From a virus: a DNA stretch of 43,024 nt. Shown piece after piece: positions 12,850 to 21,664 of the stretch. How positions within the stretch are numbered: the first letter of the stretch is position 1; every line of letters starts with the position of its first letter. Below the pieces are notes generated by a model. That model saw only the letters and a program-made list of their open reading frames with translations, was not told the DNA's origin and made no database searches. The stretch lies in IMG/VR virus record IMGVR_UViG_3300046694_000088, positions 1 through 43,024 of that record; one strand, written 5' to 3'. The position numbers were made by a program, and so were the translations under genes.

Positions 12850-13123
12850 AGTCTTTCTTTGTTGTTCCCGGATTATCCTTGATCAACTCAAACAGCCCCG
12901 TTGCAGACAGTCCAGCAAATGCACCAGCCCATAGGCGCGGCACTAACTCCAGGTCGGTGAAGATGTATGCACCAGCACCAGCCAGCAGACCGACTACAAG
13001 CCCGATTACGGGGATTAAGTTCTTAGGTAGGACAACCGTAGTCTTGATTAAGTTAAGAAGCGCTACGACGATCACAGACAGCGCAGACGCGAACGCCATC
13101 ACTTGCAGCAGCAAATCATTCAT
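12848..13123 (-). CDS. Holin
   Basis: Codes for 91 residues with two or three membrane segments: LLLQVMAFASALSVIVVALL (about 4-23), LIPVIGLVVGLLAGAGAYIF (about 36-55) and a weaker third (LWAGAFAGLSATGLFELI). The charged tail KDNPGTTKKD is cytoplasmic-like. Size, topology and place after the amidase fit a phage holin, which opens the membrane and lets endolysin reach the wall. It is the last gene of the late operon. Confidence 0.75.
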   Translation of the reverse strand: MNDLLLQVMAFASALSVIVVALLNLIKTTVVLPKNLIPVIGLVVGLLAGAGAYIFTDLELVPRLWAGAFAGLSATGLFELIKDNPGTTKKD

Positions 13124-13992
13124 GGTAAAACCTCCTCAGTTAAGTGTGGGTAGATAATGACTCTCTTTGTGTTGGTTGCGTCCGGGTCAAGCATCACATT
13201 GCGGACAACATCTAAAGCTTTGAGATCCGTTGCTTTGATGTAGCTTGTTCCGTCATAGATCTTGGTTTCAAGCGCATTGTCACCGATGTATATTTTACGC
13301 AGGGAATAAGACCATGGTAGAGCAAGGGCGGTCAGAATGAGTTTAGCGGGGATCCAGCTTTTAGAGTCAATCAGCAACCCTTCAAACAAGATGCCGGACA
13401 GTTCAACATCGAGTGGGTATGTTCCTTTTGGCGTGACTCTGGCGCCGTAGTCTACGCCCAGATAAGCGCAGATGCCTCTCGCCACAGCTTCCGCAAGCGT
13501 GTTTTGAAACGTTTCATCAAGCAGCAGTCCTTCCTCTTTTGGATTGGTTAAGAATCCCGGTTCGATTAAGCACGCTGGCATTTTAGTATTGCGGCAGACA
13601 GAAAGGTTTTGATACTTTGAACCACGGTCTGTGAAGCCTGTAGCAAGCAGTATGTGGGCTTGTATGATGTCGGACAAAGGTTTATCCATGGTCTTTGTGT
13701 AAAGCGTCTCTGTGCCTCCTGCGTTGGCTTGTCCTGCATTCGCATGGATAGACAGGAACACATCAGCCGGCAGACGGTTGGCGATCTTCGCGCGGTCTGT
13801 GAGTTCGATAAAAGTGTCGTTCACGCGGGTAAGCACGACATTCAGGTTTGGATTCTTTTTGAGCAGCGTTTCCACTTTGAACACCATAGAGAGGTTGAAG
13901 TCCTTTTCTTTAGTGCCTGTTGCTCCGATGGCTCCGGGATCTCCACCTTTCCCGGTTCCTCCGTGTCCTGCATCAAGAATGATCGTTTTCAT
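13120..13992 (-). CDS. N-acetylmuramoyl-L-alanine amidase (endolysin)
   Basis: Codes for 290 residues from an ATG eight bases after AAGGAG. The catalytic Amidase_3 domain takes residues 1-175: zinc ligand His in ILDAGHGG, Glu in GTKEKDFNL, His in FLSIHANAG and a final Glu in CLIEPGFLTN. It cleaves the bond between muramic acid and the stem peptide. The C-terminal 110 residues hold two short repeats of the kind that binds the wall (KSWIPAKLILTALALPWSYS). The reading frame stays open upstream to 14343 (see that entry), so a longer membrane-anchored form is possible. Confidence 0.85.
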   Translation of the reverse strand: MKTIILDAGHGGTGKGGDPGAIGATGTKEKDFNLSMVFKVETLLKKNPNLNVVLTRVNDTFIELTDRAKIANRLPADVFLSIHANAGQANAGGTETLYTKTMDKPLSDIIQAHILLATGFTDRGSKYQNLSVCRNTKMPACLIEPGFLTNPKEEGLLLDETFQNTLAEAVARGICAYLGVDYGARVTPKGTYPLDVELSGILFEGLLIDSKSWIPAKLILTALALPWSYSLRKIYIGDNALETKIYDGTSYIKATDLKALDVVRNVMLDPDATNTKRVIIYPHLTEEVLP

Positions 13993-14158
13993 TTGTGATA
14001 CTCCTTCCTGGGGGATTTCCTCCCGTGATAATGTCGATGATGTTTCTGAGTTCGGCGCTTCCGTTCTTTTGGATTTCTTCCCAGCGGTATAGTGTTTCTT
14101 TGGAATGAACGGCGGTGATCCTAGCAAGATCAGGTTTTTCGTTGCCCAGAGCTTCCAT
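13973..14158 (-). CDS. Small protein before the endolysin
   Basis: Codes for 61 residues from an ATG seven bases after GGAGG. It reads naturally (MEALGNEKPDLARITAVHSK, then ELRNIIDIITGG) and uses ordinary codons, while the overlapping frame continuous with the amidase looks less gene-like. It overlaps the amidase start by 20 bases. Charged, without a membrane segment. Probably a lysis-cassette accessory, but I do not recognise it. Confidence 0.6.
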   Translation of the reverse strand: MEALGNEKPDLARITAVHSKETLYRWEEIQKNGSAELRNIIDIITGGNPPGRSITNENDHS

Positions 14159-14343
14159 TCTGATTCCTCCGATCTGAGGTACGGCAAATGCCCCTCCAAG
14201 AACTTCTTGAAGAGGCGCATGCCGCTGATTCGTCCGACTTGATACACGACAAAGATTAAAAGAGCGTCCCACTTGAAGTTATCTGCGCTCTTGTATAGGA
14301 AGTAAGGCAGGTCATAGCATAGAAACTGGATTAGGCTCCACAT
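13993..14343 (-). other. Open N-terminal extension of the amidase frame with a membrane segment
   Basis: From an ATG at 14343 (weak GGTGG site) 117 codons run without a stop straight into the amidase. The first 60 residues look like a real protein: MWSLIQFLCYDLPYFLYKSA, then DALLIFVVYQVGRISGMRLF, a membrane-like part followed by a basic stretch. The part after about residue 60 is covered by the 61-residue gene in another frame. Either this is a small membrane protein that lost its stop, or a 407-residue anchored endolysin is made alongside the 290-residue form. Confidence 0.4.
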
Positions 14344-14464
14344 GTTCCACCACCGGAAAAAGTAGTCTGTCCCGCACTTCTGGTCCGTACATGTCAGCGA
14401 TGAACTGCAAGGTTAGATCAGATAGGTCGCTGTGCAGGTGTTCGCTTTCGTCAAATTTAATCAT
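14312..14464 (-). CDS. Small protein at the end of the ejection gene
   Basis: Codes for 50 residues (MIKFDESEHLHSDLSDLTLQ onward). Its ATG overlaps the stop of the 1594-residue gene within AATGATTAA, so translation is probably coupled. It overlaps the next frame by 32 bases. Acidic start, LLFPVVEHVEP near the end. Function unknown. Confidence 0.5.
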   Translation of the reverse strand: MIKFDESEHLHSDLSDLTLQFIADMYGPEVRDRLLFPVVEHVEPNPVSML

Positions 14465-17400
14465 TTACGATCAGTCCTAACTCTTCTTTGACTTCATTCA
14501 TATATTCCTTTCGTACTTCGCTGTAGATTCCCTCTAGTTGCTCGATTAACTCTGCATCCGTTCCGCCCTCAATCTCCATCACACGATTGATGATTTCATT
14601 ACCAATGTCCTCTTGTAGCTTCTCGTATCTCTTTGGTGGGATAGCAATGGTAACCGATTCGTCATTCTCATTCTTCCCTCTGACCTTCTTCGCGGGTTGT
14701 GTCGGAGCTATAGACGTATCTCCGGTGCGTTCCATCAGATCAACAATGAATTGTCCAGCCTGAGTATAACGGGCCACTTCGGACTTGTACGGGTTAAGGT
14801 ACTGCCCTGCAACTCCCGGAGCGTTCAGTTTGTCTTGTCCAAGCGTTGTTTTGTTGGCTGGCAGCGACTGTGATATCCCCGGTGTGCGTGATTTAAAGTA
14901 AGAAGACACGTCTGAGATAATCCCGTCATTATACGCTGTCTTGCGCTGTACAGGGTCTTGTCTGCGTGCTTCCTGTGCCAGCATGGAAGGGCTGAAGGAC
15001 TTCAGGAATGATTCTCCAATGCGGTTTAACACGCCTGTAGCTTTTTCCCCTTGCGTACCGCCAAACTGTGGTTGAAACACATCCTGTACACCTCTGAGCG
15101 TGGACATCCCGAAGAGTGAACCCGCAGCTCCTGAAACGGTGCCTGTGACTTGATTCGGCTTTCCTTTCAGTGTACTTGCCTCTGCACCGATTGCTAAAGG
15201 GAATGCCAAAGGCTGGAGCTTGTTGTAGTCAAACTGTTTGTCACCCTCTTGATATTTGGCTTCTTTGGCTGCTGCGTCTGCTCCTTTACCATCTAGCAGG
15301 GCGCCAACATACCGTTGTAGGGCCGATGTGTTGAAGCGATACTTCCCTTTGCCCACCTGATCACGGATGTTGTCAACGTCTTTATTCCCGCTGTCATTCG
15401 ATCCTGTGATGATGCCAAGTTGATTCAAGTAGAAGCCGACTGCGGATAACCCTGTTCCGGTAAGTCCAAGCGAGAGAGTGCGAATCGCTTCACGCTGCGT
15501 AGCATTCGATTTAGAAGACAGTTGAATCAGACCCTTGATAATCCCACCGGGAGTCATGGTAACCGCCGTAGAAGCGATATTGATCGGTGTACGAACGAAC
15601 GGGAACACCGTCCTTACAACCGGACTAACCACCTTCTGAACCTTGCCTGTGCCGCTGTTGAGCCAATTGGCTGTTTCCCCGCCTAATGTGTCGTTACGCT
15701 GGAAAGTGGAGTTCTTCGCAATCCGGTCAGCCTGTTCCAGTGCTGCTTCAGGCGGATCGTTAACAAACTTGCGGATATGCTGTTTGATTCCGTCTTTGTC
15801 GCTGCGTTTGATGCCGTTTTCCAGAGCATCTAGGAAGCCTTGTTTCTCCATTTCACCCTTGTATATGGCGGAATACGTTGCATAGTCGGCACCTTTAGCC
15901 ACTGCCCCTAAAGAACGCTCCAGGTAACTCAGAGGGTTGTACTTTCCTTTGTATGTGAGTCCGCGGATTTCGTTCGACCCTTGAATTCCCGCAGGGTTCA
16001 CACCTTCCCACCCTGCTTTAGCGCCTGTCTTCAGTGCTTTGAAGTACTCCGCTGTGAACTTCAGCGGGTTAGCACCGTACAAAGTGGTGGTTCTTGGTGT
16101 CTTCATGATGGTTGACAATGAAGAGTCGATCATCACGCCGAACATGTCCGCCACTCTTGCTGTAGTCGCCATTGCGGGTCCAGAAATAGCATTGATGGCC
16201 TGAGTCCCGGAGTTAAACAGCATGGCAATATACCGGATGGCGTTGATCTTGTCCATGATGGAAGACTTTTCGTAGCTGTTTAGGATCTTCTGCATTGCCA
16301 TATCTGCCTGAGTGCGCTCCAGTCCTTGCAGGTCAGTTAGACTTTTTGAGAGCTTGCGTAGGGATTCAATATCCTTTGGCGATACTTGCGGGTTAGCCGC
16401 AACATACTTCTCTACGATGCGTTCTTGCTGGTTCATCGAAGCTTTTCCAGTGATCCGTTTAAAGGCGTTGTCTGCTTTGATAAAGTCACCTTCGATAGAT
16501 CCTTTAGTAACGCTTCCCACAAGCTCCTGTGCCTTTTCAAACACCTGCCGAGCAATAGGGCGAATGTCTTCACCGAACTGCTTCACAAGGTCTTCAGCGT
16601 AGGTCTCAGCCTTGATGATGCCTTTACCTACCTTTGCTGCAATCAGAATGGAATAGTCAATCCATTCGTCTACTGGCAGGGAGTTTAAGCGGCCCCGGCG
16701 TTTGTTGATGCGGGCCTGTGCAGCGGCTTCCTGTGCTTCGAGGAAGGAAACGACCTTGTCCCGCTTTTTCACATCGTTTAATTCTTTTGGCAGTCTATCC
16801 TTGACAGGTTTGGCTTTGATCTTTCCTTCAGCAGTTTTAAGGTAATCGCCTAGTGCTTTAATATCTGCTGCATCTGCACCGCCTTGCTCCAGACGATTCA
16901 GAATGTCGGCGATGGCGTTTTCCTGTTTTCCTGCTCCAGCGGTTTCTTGAACCGTCTCTGCAAGTTGCTTGAACTTCACGCTGTCCGCAATGTCAACCAC
17001 TTTACCGTTCTTCTCAGCGGTACGAATGAGGTTTAACAGTTGGCCTTCAGGCGACAACCGACTGATTAAAGATGCTGCTTGCACCGTCTGCCCGGCTTCT
17101 GTGAGGTCTTTAGCCAGCTTGTCAGCAATAGCCAAGGCGCGAGCATGTTCACCCGCTTTATCAAGCTCCTGCATGGCTCTGTACCCGTTAGAGATGTGCT
17201 GTGCTCCGGTTGATCCAGACTTGAGGAAATCAGACTCCACTTTTGCGATATCCTTCAATTCTGCGTTTGATTTAGCAACAACATCGGCGTTTCTTAGAGT
17301 GGTATAACGCTGGTCCAGTTCCGAAAGCTTACCTTTGAGCGTAGAAGAAATCGCTTTGCTGTCCGCCATTGTTTTAAAGTTAGCGCGTATCCCCGGTGTG

Positions 17401-19241
17401 GCTTTCTTCTTCACGGTTGTAGTTATTTCTTTCTTCGCTGGAACGACTGTAGTCTCTGCCTGTACAGGTTTAGCTTCAATCTTTGCTTTGATCTTCGGTT
17501 TAACCTCTGTACTAGGCTTAATCGGTGCTACTTCGGTTCTTGCTGGCTTGATGTAGGTTGACTTCTCAGGTGTGGATTCCGGGAATAACTTGTTCTTGTC
17601 AAACTCCGCGCTTTGGGCAAACTCAATGTCGGCTTGTGTTAATGGTTCGCGTGCGTTGACCTTGTTCATGATCTCCTGTTCACGTGTGAGTGCGTTAGTA
17701 CGGATGGTTCCCTCTGATGCTGTTCCGGTTGTTCCTCTGCGTCCTAAGACTTGCGTAGGTGCAGCAGCGTCCGCCATGACCTGCGGGGCTGAACTCTTCA
17801 CCGGATTCCCTACGCCAGCGACTTCGCGCATTTCTTGGTTGGCCCGGGCTGCACCCACCATACCCTTTTGCGGGGCATTGGCACGTTTAGGGTAAGCTAG
17901 ATCAATCAGCTCGTTTAGGCTTGGGTCTGTACGGTCAGCCATTTGAGACCAAAGATTCTCAAGTTCGATGTCTTCACGGCCCGGGCTGAATGGACGTTTC
18001 TTCGCTTCTTCGATCAGTGCTTCGAACTTCTGGCGGTATATATTCGGACGTTGCTCAATTCGTGCGGTGGTTGCGGTGTTTCTTCCCGGCGGAAGCGCGA
18101 GAACTTCAGGTGATTGAGGCAGAGCTAAAGGATTCGTTTCAGGCAGGTTCGTTCTGATTTCGCTTTGTGGTACAACTTCTGCTCGTGGTGTGAATACTTC
18201 TTCCAGTGTGGCGGCGACTTCATCGTCTGCGCGTCCTGTCCGTTTAAGAATCTTGCTGAGTGCGGATGTGAGTCCTTCACCTACTGCTGCACCAACACCA
18301 CCCAGCACACCACCTGCTGCGGTGCCTAGGAGAGCGTTACGGGCGATTTCATTGCCGCTGTCTTGTCCTTGTTGCAGTCCAAAGCCAATGCCCTGCATGC
18401 CACCAGCAAGCGCCTCTGTGGCTGCGGTCTTCACTACGTTATCAGATCCGGGAATGATCTTACCCGCAGTGTTTAAGATGGACTGTCCTGCCTTGCCGCT
18501 CAATGCTCTTCCCGTTGCGTCATACGTGGAACCAATGATTCCCTGCCCCACTGGAGCACCTGTAGGCGTGATAAACGGTGTTACAAAGTCATTAACTACA
18601 TCAGTCACCTTGTCCACTACGGCGTTGCCTGTGGAGTCTCTGCGTGTGGCTCCAGAGTTACCAGCGAATGCCCGGGATACTGCTACACCTGCGGGATTGC
18701 CCTGTGTGATGTAGTTCATGATGTTGGCATAGGCTTTTACGGCATCCGGTGCGTTATCGTCTTCGATTTCCTTTTTGGTGATTTCGTACTGTGAGATCCC
18801 CGGAATCTGTGAAGCGTTCTCAGGTCCGCGTCCGGTCTGCTGTACGAGGTTCGCAGCAGGAACCTTGTCTTTGAGCGTTGATTGAATTCCCTGGCTAGTT
18901 TGAAGCAATTGAGGTGCTGGAATTTTGTCCTGTAGTGTAGGCGTTTCTTTTGGTGTCAGACGGATGGACGGAACAACTTCTGCGGTCTTGTTCTTCGCCT
19001 GTTCAGCTTTAAAGTCTACAGCGTATGGCTCTTTCTGCGGAACTGGTTGCTGTTTCATCACGCCGGACAGCGTGTCTTTCAGTACTTGACTGGTTACGCT
19101 GGATTTCTGCTGCTGTTCTGGCGTTTTGATCTCACCGCGCAACTCTTTTTTTCTACGTTCAACGAAAGAAGAGGCACTTTCTGTGCCTCCGTTTTTTTCG
19201 CGTAGTTCTCTTTTGCGTTTTTCAACGAATGATTCTGCCAT
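14457..19241 (-). CDS. Very large internal virion (DNA ejection) protein
   Basis: Codes for 1594 residues. The start holds a near-perfect tandem repeat (SFVEKRKRELRE, then SFVERRKKELRG). About 200-330 are Gly/Ala-rich with glycine-zipper-like hydrophobic stretches (GTAAGGVLGGVGAAVGEGL). A basic, Pro-rich low-complexity zone follows (about 560-640), then long helices (about 640-980) and a membrane-like patch near 1290 (TLSLGLTGTGLSAVGFYLNQ). No catalytic domain is evident. Size, composition and place between the lysozyme-like gene and lysis genes match ejection proteins of short-tailed phages (T7 gp16, P22 gp16/gp20), which leave the capsid and build a conduit through the envelope. A tape measure is less likely without other long-tail genes. 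Confidence 0.65.
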   Translation of the reverse strand: MAESFVEKRKRELREKNGGTESASSFVERRKKELRGEIKTPEQQQKSSVTSQVLKDTLSGVMKQQPVPQKEPYAVDFKAEQAKNKTAEVVPSIRLTPKETPTLQDKIPAPQLLQTSQGIQSTLKDKVPAANLVQQTGRGPENASQIPGISQYEITKKEIEDDNAPDAVKAYANIMNYITQGNPAGVAVSRAFAGNSGATRRDSTGNAVVDKVTDVVNDFVTPFITPTGAPVGQGIIGSTYDATGRALSGKAGQSILNTAGKIIPGSDNVVKTAATEALAGGMQGIGFGLQQGQDSGNEIARNALLGTAAGGVLGGVGAAVGEGLTSALSKILKRTGRADDEVAATLEEVFTPRAEVVPQSEIRTNLPETNPLALPQSPEVLALPPGRNTATTARIEQRPNIYRQKFEALIEEAKKRPFSPGREDIELENLWSQMADRTDPSLNELIDLAYPKRANAPQKGMVGAARANQEMREVAGVGNPVKSSAPQVMADAAAPTQVLGRRGTTGTASEGTIRTNALTREQEIMNKVNAREPLTQADIEFAQSAEFDKNKLFPESTPEKSTYIKPARTEVAPIKPSTEVKPKIKAKIEAKPVQAETTVVPAKKEITTTVKKKATPGIRANFKTMADSKAISSTLKGKLSELDQRYTTLRNADVVAKSNAELKDIAKVESDFLKSGSTGAQHISNGYRAMQELDKAGEHARALAIADKLAKDLTEAGQTVQAASLISRLSPEGQLLNLIRTAEKNGKVVDIADSVKFKQLAETVQETAGAGKQENAIADILNRLEQGGADAADIKALGDYLKTAEGKIKAKPVKDRLPKELNDVKKRDKVVSFLEAQEAAAQARINKRRGRLNSLPVDEWIDYSILIAAKVGKGIIKAETYAEDLVKQFGEDIRPIARQVFEKAQELVGSVTKGSIEGDFIKADNAFKRITGKASMNQQERIVEKYVAANPQVSPKDIESLRKLSKSLTDLQGLERTQADMAMQKILNSYEKSSIMDKINAIRYIAMLFNSGTQAINAISGPAMATTARVADMFGVMIDSSLSTIMKTPRTTTLYGANPLKFTAEYFKALKTGAKAGWEGVNPAGIQGSNEIRGLTYKGKYNPLSYLERSLGAVAKGADYATYSAIYKGEMEKQGFLDALENGIKRSDKDGIKQHIRKFVNDPPEAALEQADRIAKNSTFQRNDTLGGETANWLNSGTGKVQKVVSPVVRTVFPFVRTPINIASTAVTMTPGGIIKGLIQLSSKSNATQREAIRTLSLGLTGTGLSAVGFYLNQLGIITGSNDSGNKDVDNIRDQVGKGKYRFNTSALQRYVGALLDGKGADAAAKEAKYQEGDKQFDYNKLQPLAFPLAIGAEASTLKGKPNQVTGTVSGAAGSLFGMSTLRGVQDVFQPQFGGTQGEKATGVLNRIGESFLKSFSPSMLAQEARRQDPVQRKTAYNDGIISDVSSYFKSRTPGISQSLPANKTTLGQDKLNAPGVAGQYLNPYKSEVARYTQAGQFIVDLMERTGDTSIAPTQPAKKVRGKNENDESVTIAIPPKRYEKLQEDIGNEIINRVMEIEGGTDAELIEQLEGIYSEVRKEYMNEVKEELGLIVND

Positions 19242-19251
19242 TTCGCGCCTC

Positions 19252-19698
19252 CTATTTCGAGAACTTATTGTAATAAGTGGTTACGCCTTTTACCCAGTAG
19301 TCGTTGAGTCCGTTCGGGTCATTGTCCGCACCGCTCGGAGCATACTTTTTCTGAATTGCTTCGATGGTTGTCAGTCCCTTATCAATATAGTTACGTTTTA
19401 AATTCGATGCCATCTTCTCGATTCCCTCTTCGATGCTGTCAAACGTCATGAGTCCGTTCTTACCCATCATTCCGCCCACGTTGTTCTTGTTCTTGACAGC
19501 ATTACTGGTTCCGTTTCCTGTCTCATGTACAGCGATTGCCGCAAGGAGTGCAGGGTCAATGCCGTATTTCGCACCTACAGACGCGAAGATATCCCCGGTG
19601 TTTTTAAGGGAACCGCCTAGACTGGTGTTGAGGTTAGCCCCACTAGCCGAAGCCGTAGGGCTAATTACTCCCCCTTTGAGGGTACCGCCCCGCCCCAT
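19252..19698 (-). CDS. Lysozyme-like (glucosaminidase-type) domain protein
   Basis: Codes for 148 residues as a separate frame. From about residue 38: SVGAKYGIDPALLAAIAVHE contains the catalytic-type Glu in AVHETGNGT, followed by NKNNVGGMMG, FDSIEEGIEKMASNLKRNYI and the DYWVKGVTTYYNKF ending, a pattern of the GH73/lytic-enzyme lysozyme fold. It would cut peptidoglycan locally during DNA entry. Its own ATG has no good ribosome site. It overlaps the end of the 550-residue gene, and a -1 frameshift signal at 19634-19677 would make it the C-terminal domain of a 688-residue fusion. Confidence 0.75.
   Translation of the reverse strand: MGRGGTLKGGVISPTASASGANLNTSLGGSLKNTGDIFASVGAKYGIDPALLAAIAVHETGNGTSNAVKNKNNVGGMMGKNGLMTFDSIEEGIEKMASNLKRNYIDKGLTTIEAIQKKYAPSGADNDPNGLNDYWVKGVTTYYNKFSK
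19634..19677 (-). promoter_or_regulatory. -1 ribosomal frameshift signal
   Basis: Minus strand A AAG GGG (19671-19677) is a perfect X XXY YYZ slippery heptamer in the frame of the 550-residue gene. Six bases later (GAGTAA, which includes the stop) a stem begins: TTAGCCC (19658-19664) with GGGCTAA (19634-19640), seven perfect pairs around a 17-base loop. Slipping back by one base enters exactly the frame of the lysozyme-like domain. Heptamer, spacer length and stem all match the standard -1 frameshift design. Confidence 0.7.
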
Positions 19699-21317
19699 GT
19701 CAGTCCGTTCGCACGGTAGGCACGGTACATTTCGTATTCGGACATATCGGAGTTAAGGATATACTCTTCAATGGTGTCGGGGTTAGTCAGAGCGCCTTTC
19801 TTGTCACGTACCGCTATCTTTTCAAGGCTGGACTGGTAATCCTCATATGTCTTTCCAACATTCTTTGACTCTGTTTCTTGAAGTTTTTGAAGTTCTGCCT
19901 CCGCAGTAAGAACCTTGAGTTGATCTAATCGCGCGTCTGTATCCGATTGGTAAGGTACTTTACCGATTTCTGCAACGCTCTTTCTCAGTTGCTCTAGTTG
20001 TAACTTAGCAGCCTCAGAGTAATTAGAAGCGTCAATACTCTTCATCGCCAGATCAAGAGCCGCAGCTTGGTTTGTAGCGCTGTTCGGATCGGTCAATTGG
20101 CTGAACTGATACGCTGCCGTGTCGTTGCTGATAGAGCCTGCCTGTACCTGCTGCTGGAGTTGCTTGATCTGGAGTTGAGACGTTGTGGGATAATTGGCAA
20201 GGTCAATCTGTGCAATCTTGTTAGCAATCGCTTGGCTCTGATTGTTCAGCAGTTGTCCTGCGGTAGATGCAGCGTTAGCAGCTCCCTGCATGGTCTGCTG
20301 TCCGTTGATTTCCCCAGTCAGTCCGGCGAGTTGAAGGTTATACTGTTTATCCGCACTCTCCAGTTCGCTTGCCTTAGTGGTAAGGTAGTTCCCGGCATTG
20401 TTACGGAACGCATTCGCTTGACTGTATGCGGCAGCTGTAGCGTCTGTAAGTCCCTCTTGTGTGTAATGGTCCTCTATGTTCCGCCCTCTGTCCTGCTGTG
20501 CCGCTTGGTATCCTGTAGAGCCGTCCCATGCGGTAGGAGCGTTGTTGCGGTAGAATGAAGCATCCTGTAAGGTTCTGTTGTCTTGTGTTACATCATTCGC
20601 GTAATCGTAACGGCGATTCAGTTCCGTTTCCTGTGACTGCGCTCCAGCGAGTAAAGCAGATAGTTCTTGGTCATACTGTGCTTGAGCAAGTGCGCGGTAG
20701 TCTTTAGCGGCTACAGCGGGTGCTTCCGTAGGCGATTGAGTGGCTGCGGTAGGCTGTCCGCTCTGACCGGATATGTACGCCTCAAGTTGTGCAGCGTTCA
20801 TTCCTTTAACGGCTGCTGCGGTCTGTGGGTCAAGTTTTCCATACAAAGGTGTGGCGTACTGTGCGGCTCCTGTTTTTCCGCTCTCGTAGGACTTCTTGAG
20901 GTACAGCAGATCATTCAGCGTCTGCCCTCCCTGTGCAACATAGTTCGTGTTTGCAGCAGGTGTATAAGCAGGAGTCACAGCCGGAGTGCTGACCGCTGGT
21001 GTTTGCACCGGAGCTTTTACGGCTGCGCTGTAGGCTGCGTTATTAGCTGCATTGCTGGTGTTGGTTAAAGGTATGCCCAGGGATGCCTTACGCTGGATCT
21101 CCGTCTGTATGGCGGCACTGTTGTTCGTTGCTGGTGCGGTTGCTGTAGCCATCTTAGGCACGGGTTGTGTCGTTTTAACTTTTGATGGTGTAGAAACTGC
21201 AGGAGTGGATACCTGCGGCGTGACTTGTGGCGCGTTAACAGTGTTGTTAAATATCGGTTGTCCTGCCGCTGTTTTGGCTTTGACTGCGGCTTGGATTTGT
21301 TCTAGTCTGGTTGACAT
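19665..21317 (-). CDS. Ejection/internal virion protein, Ala/Gln-rich coiled coil
   Basis: Codes for 550 residues. The first 210 are low-complexity Pro/Ala/Thr/Gln with repeated VSTPAV-type units, disordered in character. About 215-520 are long helices with heptad spacing and many Gln and Ala (AQAQYDQELSALLAGAQSQE; LQIKQLQQQVQAGSISNDTA). The layout matches the smaller ejection proteins of P22- and T7-like phages. It ends SKGE at a stop that a -1 frameshift could bypass to add the lysozyme-like domain. Strong site before the ATG (AAAGGAGG). Confidence 0.7.
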   Translation of the reverse strand: MSTRLEQIQAAVKAKTAAGQPIFNNTVNAPQVTPQVSTPAVSTPSKVKTTQPVPKMATATAPATNNSAAIQTEIQRKASLGIPLTNTSNAANNAAYSAAVKAPVQTPAVSTPAVTPAYTPAANTNYVAQGGQTLNDLLYLKKSYESGKTGAAQYATPLYGKLDPQTAAAVKGMNAAQLEAYISGQSGQPTAATQSPTEAPAVAAKDYRALAQAQYDQELSALLAGAQSQETELNRRYDYANDVTQDNRTLQDASFYRNNAPTAWDGSTGYQAAQQDRGRNIEDHYTQEGLTDATAAAYSQANAFRNNAGNYLTTKASELESADKQYNLQLAGLTGEINGQQTMQGAANAASTAGQLLNNQSQAIANKIAQIDLANYPTTSQLQIKQLQQQVQAGSISNDTAAYQFSQLTDPNSATNQAAALDLAMKSIDASNYSEAAKLQLEQLRKSVAEIGKVPYQSDTDARLDQLKVLTAEAELQKLQETESKNVGKTYEDYQSSLEKIAVRDKKGALTNPDTIEEYILNSDMSEYEMYRAYRANGLTWGGAVPSKGE

Positions 21318-21369
21318 GTGGTGCCTCCTTTCGGTGTTTCGATAATTAACAGTTTGGTCCTGTAGTCTA

Positions 21370-21648
21370 TTAAATAACGTCTATGGATCCTTCAAACTCT
21401 GGCAGTGTCTTCAAATACTCATAACACTGTTTAATATCATTTGGAGCGTTATCGTCAACCGAAGGTACAAATGTAAATGTATCCTGTCTAAAGTAAGGCT
21501 TGCCCTGATCGCAAATTTCTTTACTTACATAATAATTTAGAGTAAACATAAGATCAGATTTGTTTAATCCTGATCTGTAGTCAACCCTTGCATACGCCTG
21601 ATCAATAGTGATACCTGAATCGGTAGTGATGTCAAGTACAAGAGCCAT
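21370..21648 (-). CDS. Hypothetical virion-associated protein
   Basis: Codes for 92 residues, beta-rich at the start (MALVLDITTDSGITIDQAYA) with YFRQDTFTFVPS later. It lies between the spike and the ejection proteins, separated from the spike by 16 bases, so a structural or spike-accessory role is likely. Similar small proteins follow tail fibre genes in Bacillales phages. No enzyme motif. Confidence 0.6.
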   Translation of the reverse strand: MALVLDITTDSGITIDQAYARVDYRSGLNKSDLMFTLNYYVSKEICDQGKPYFRQDTFTFVPSVDDNAPNDIKQCYEYLKTLPEFEGSIDVI

Positions 21649-21664
21649 AGTAATCCTCCTTATT

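Noticed and set aside
18190-18714. Long plus-strand open frame opposite the 1594-residue gene
   Set aside because: Antisense shadow of an Ala/Gly-rich coding region; no promoter or ribosome site.
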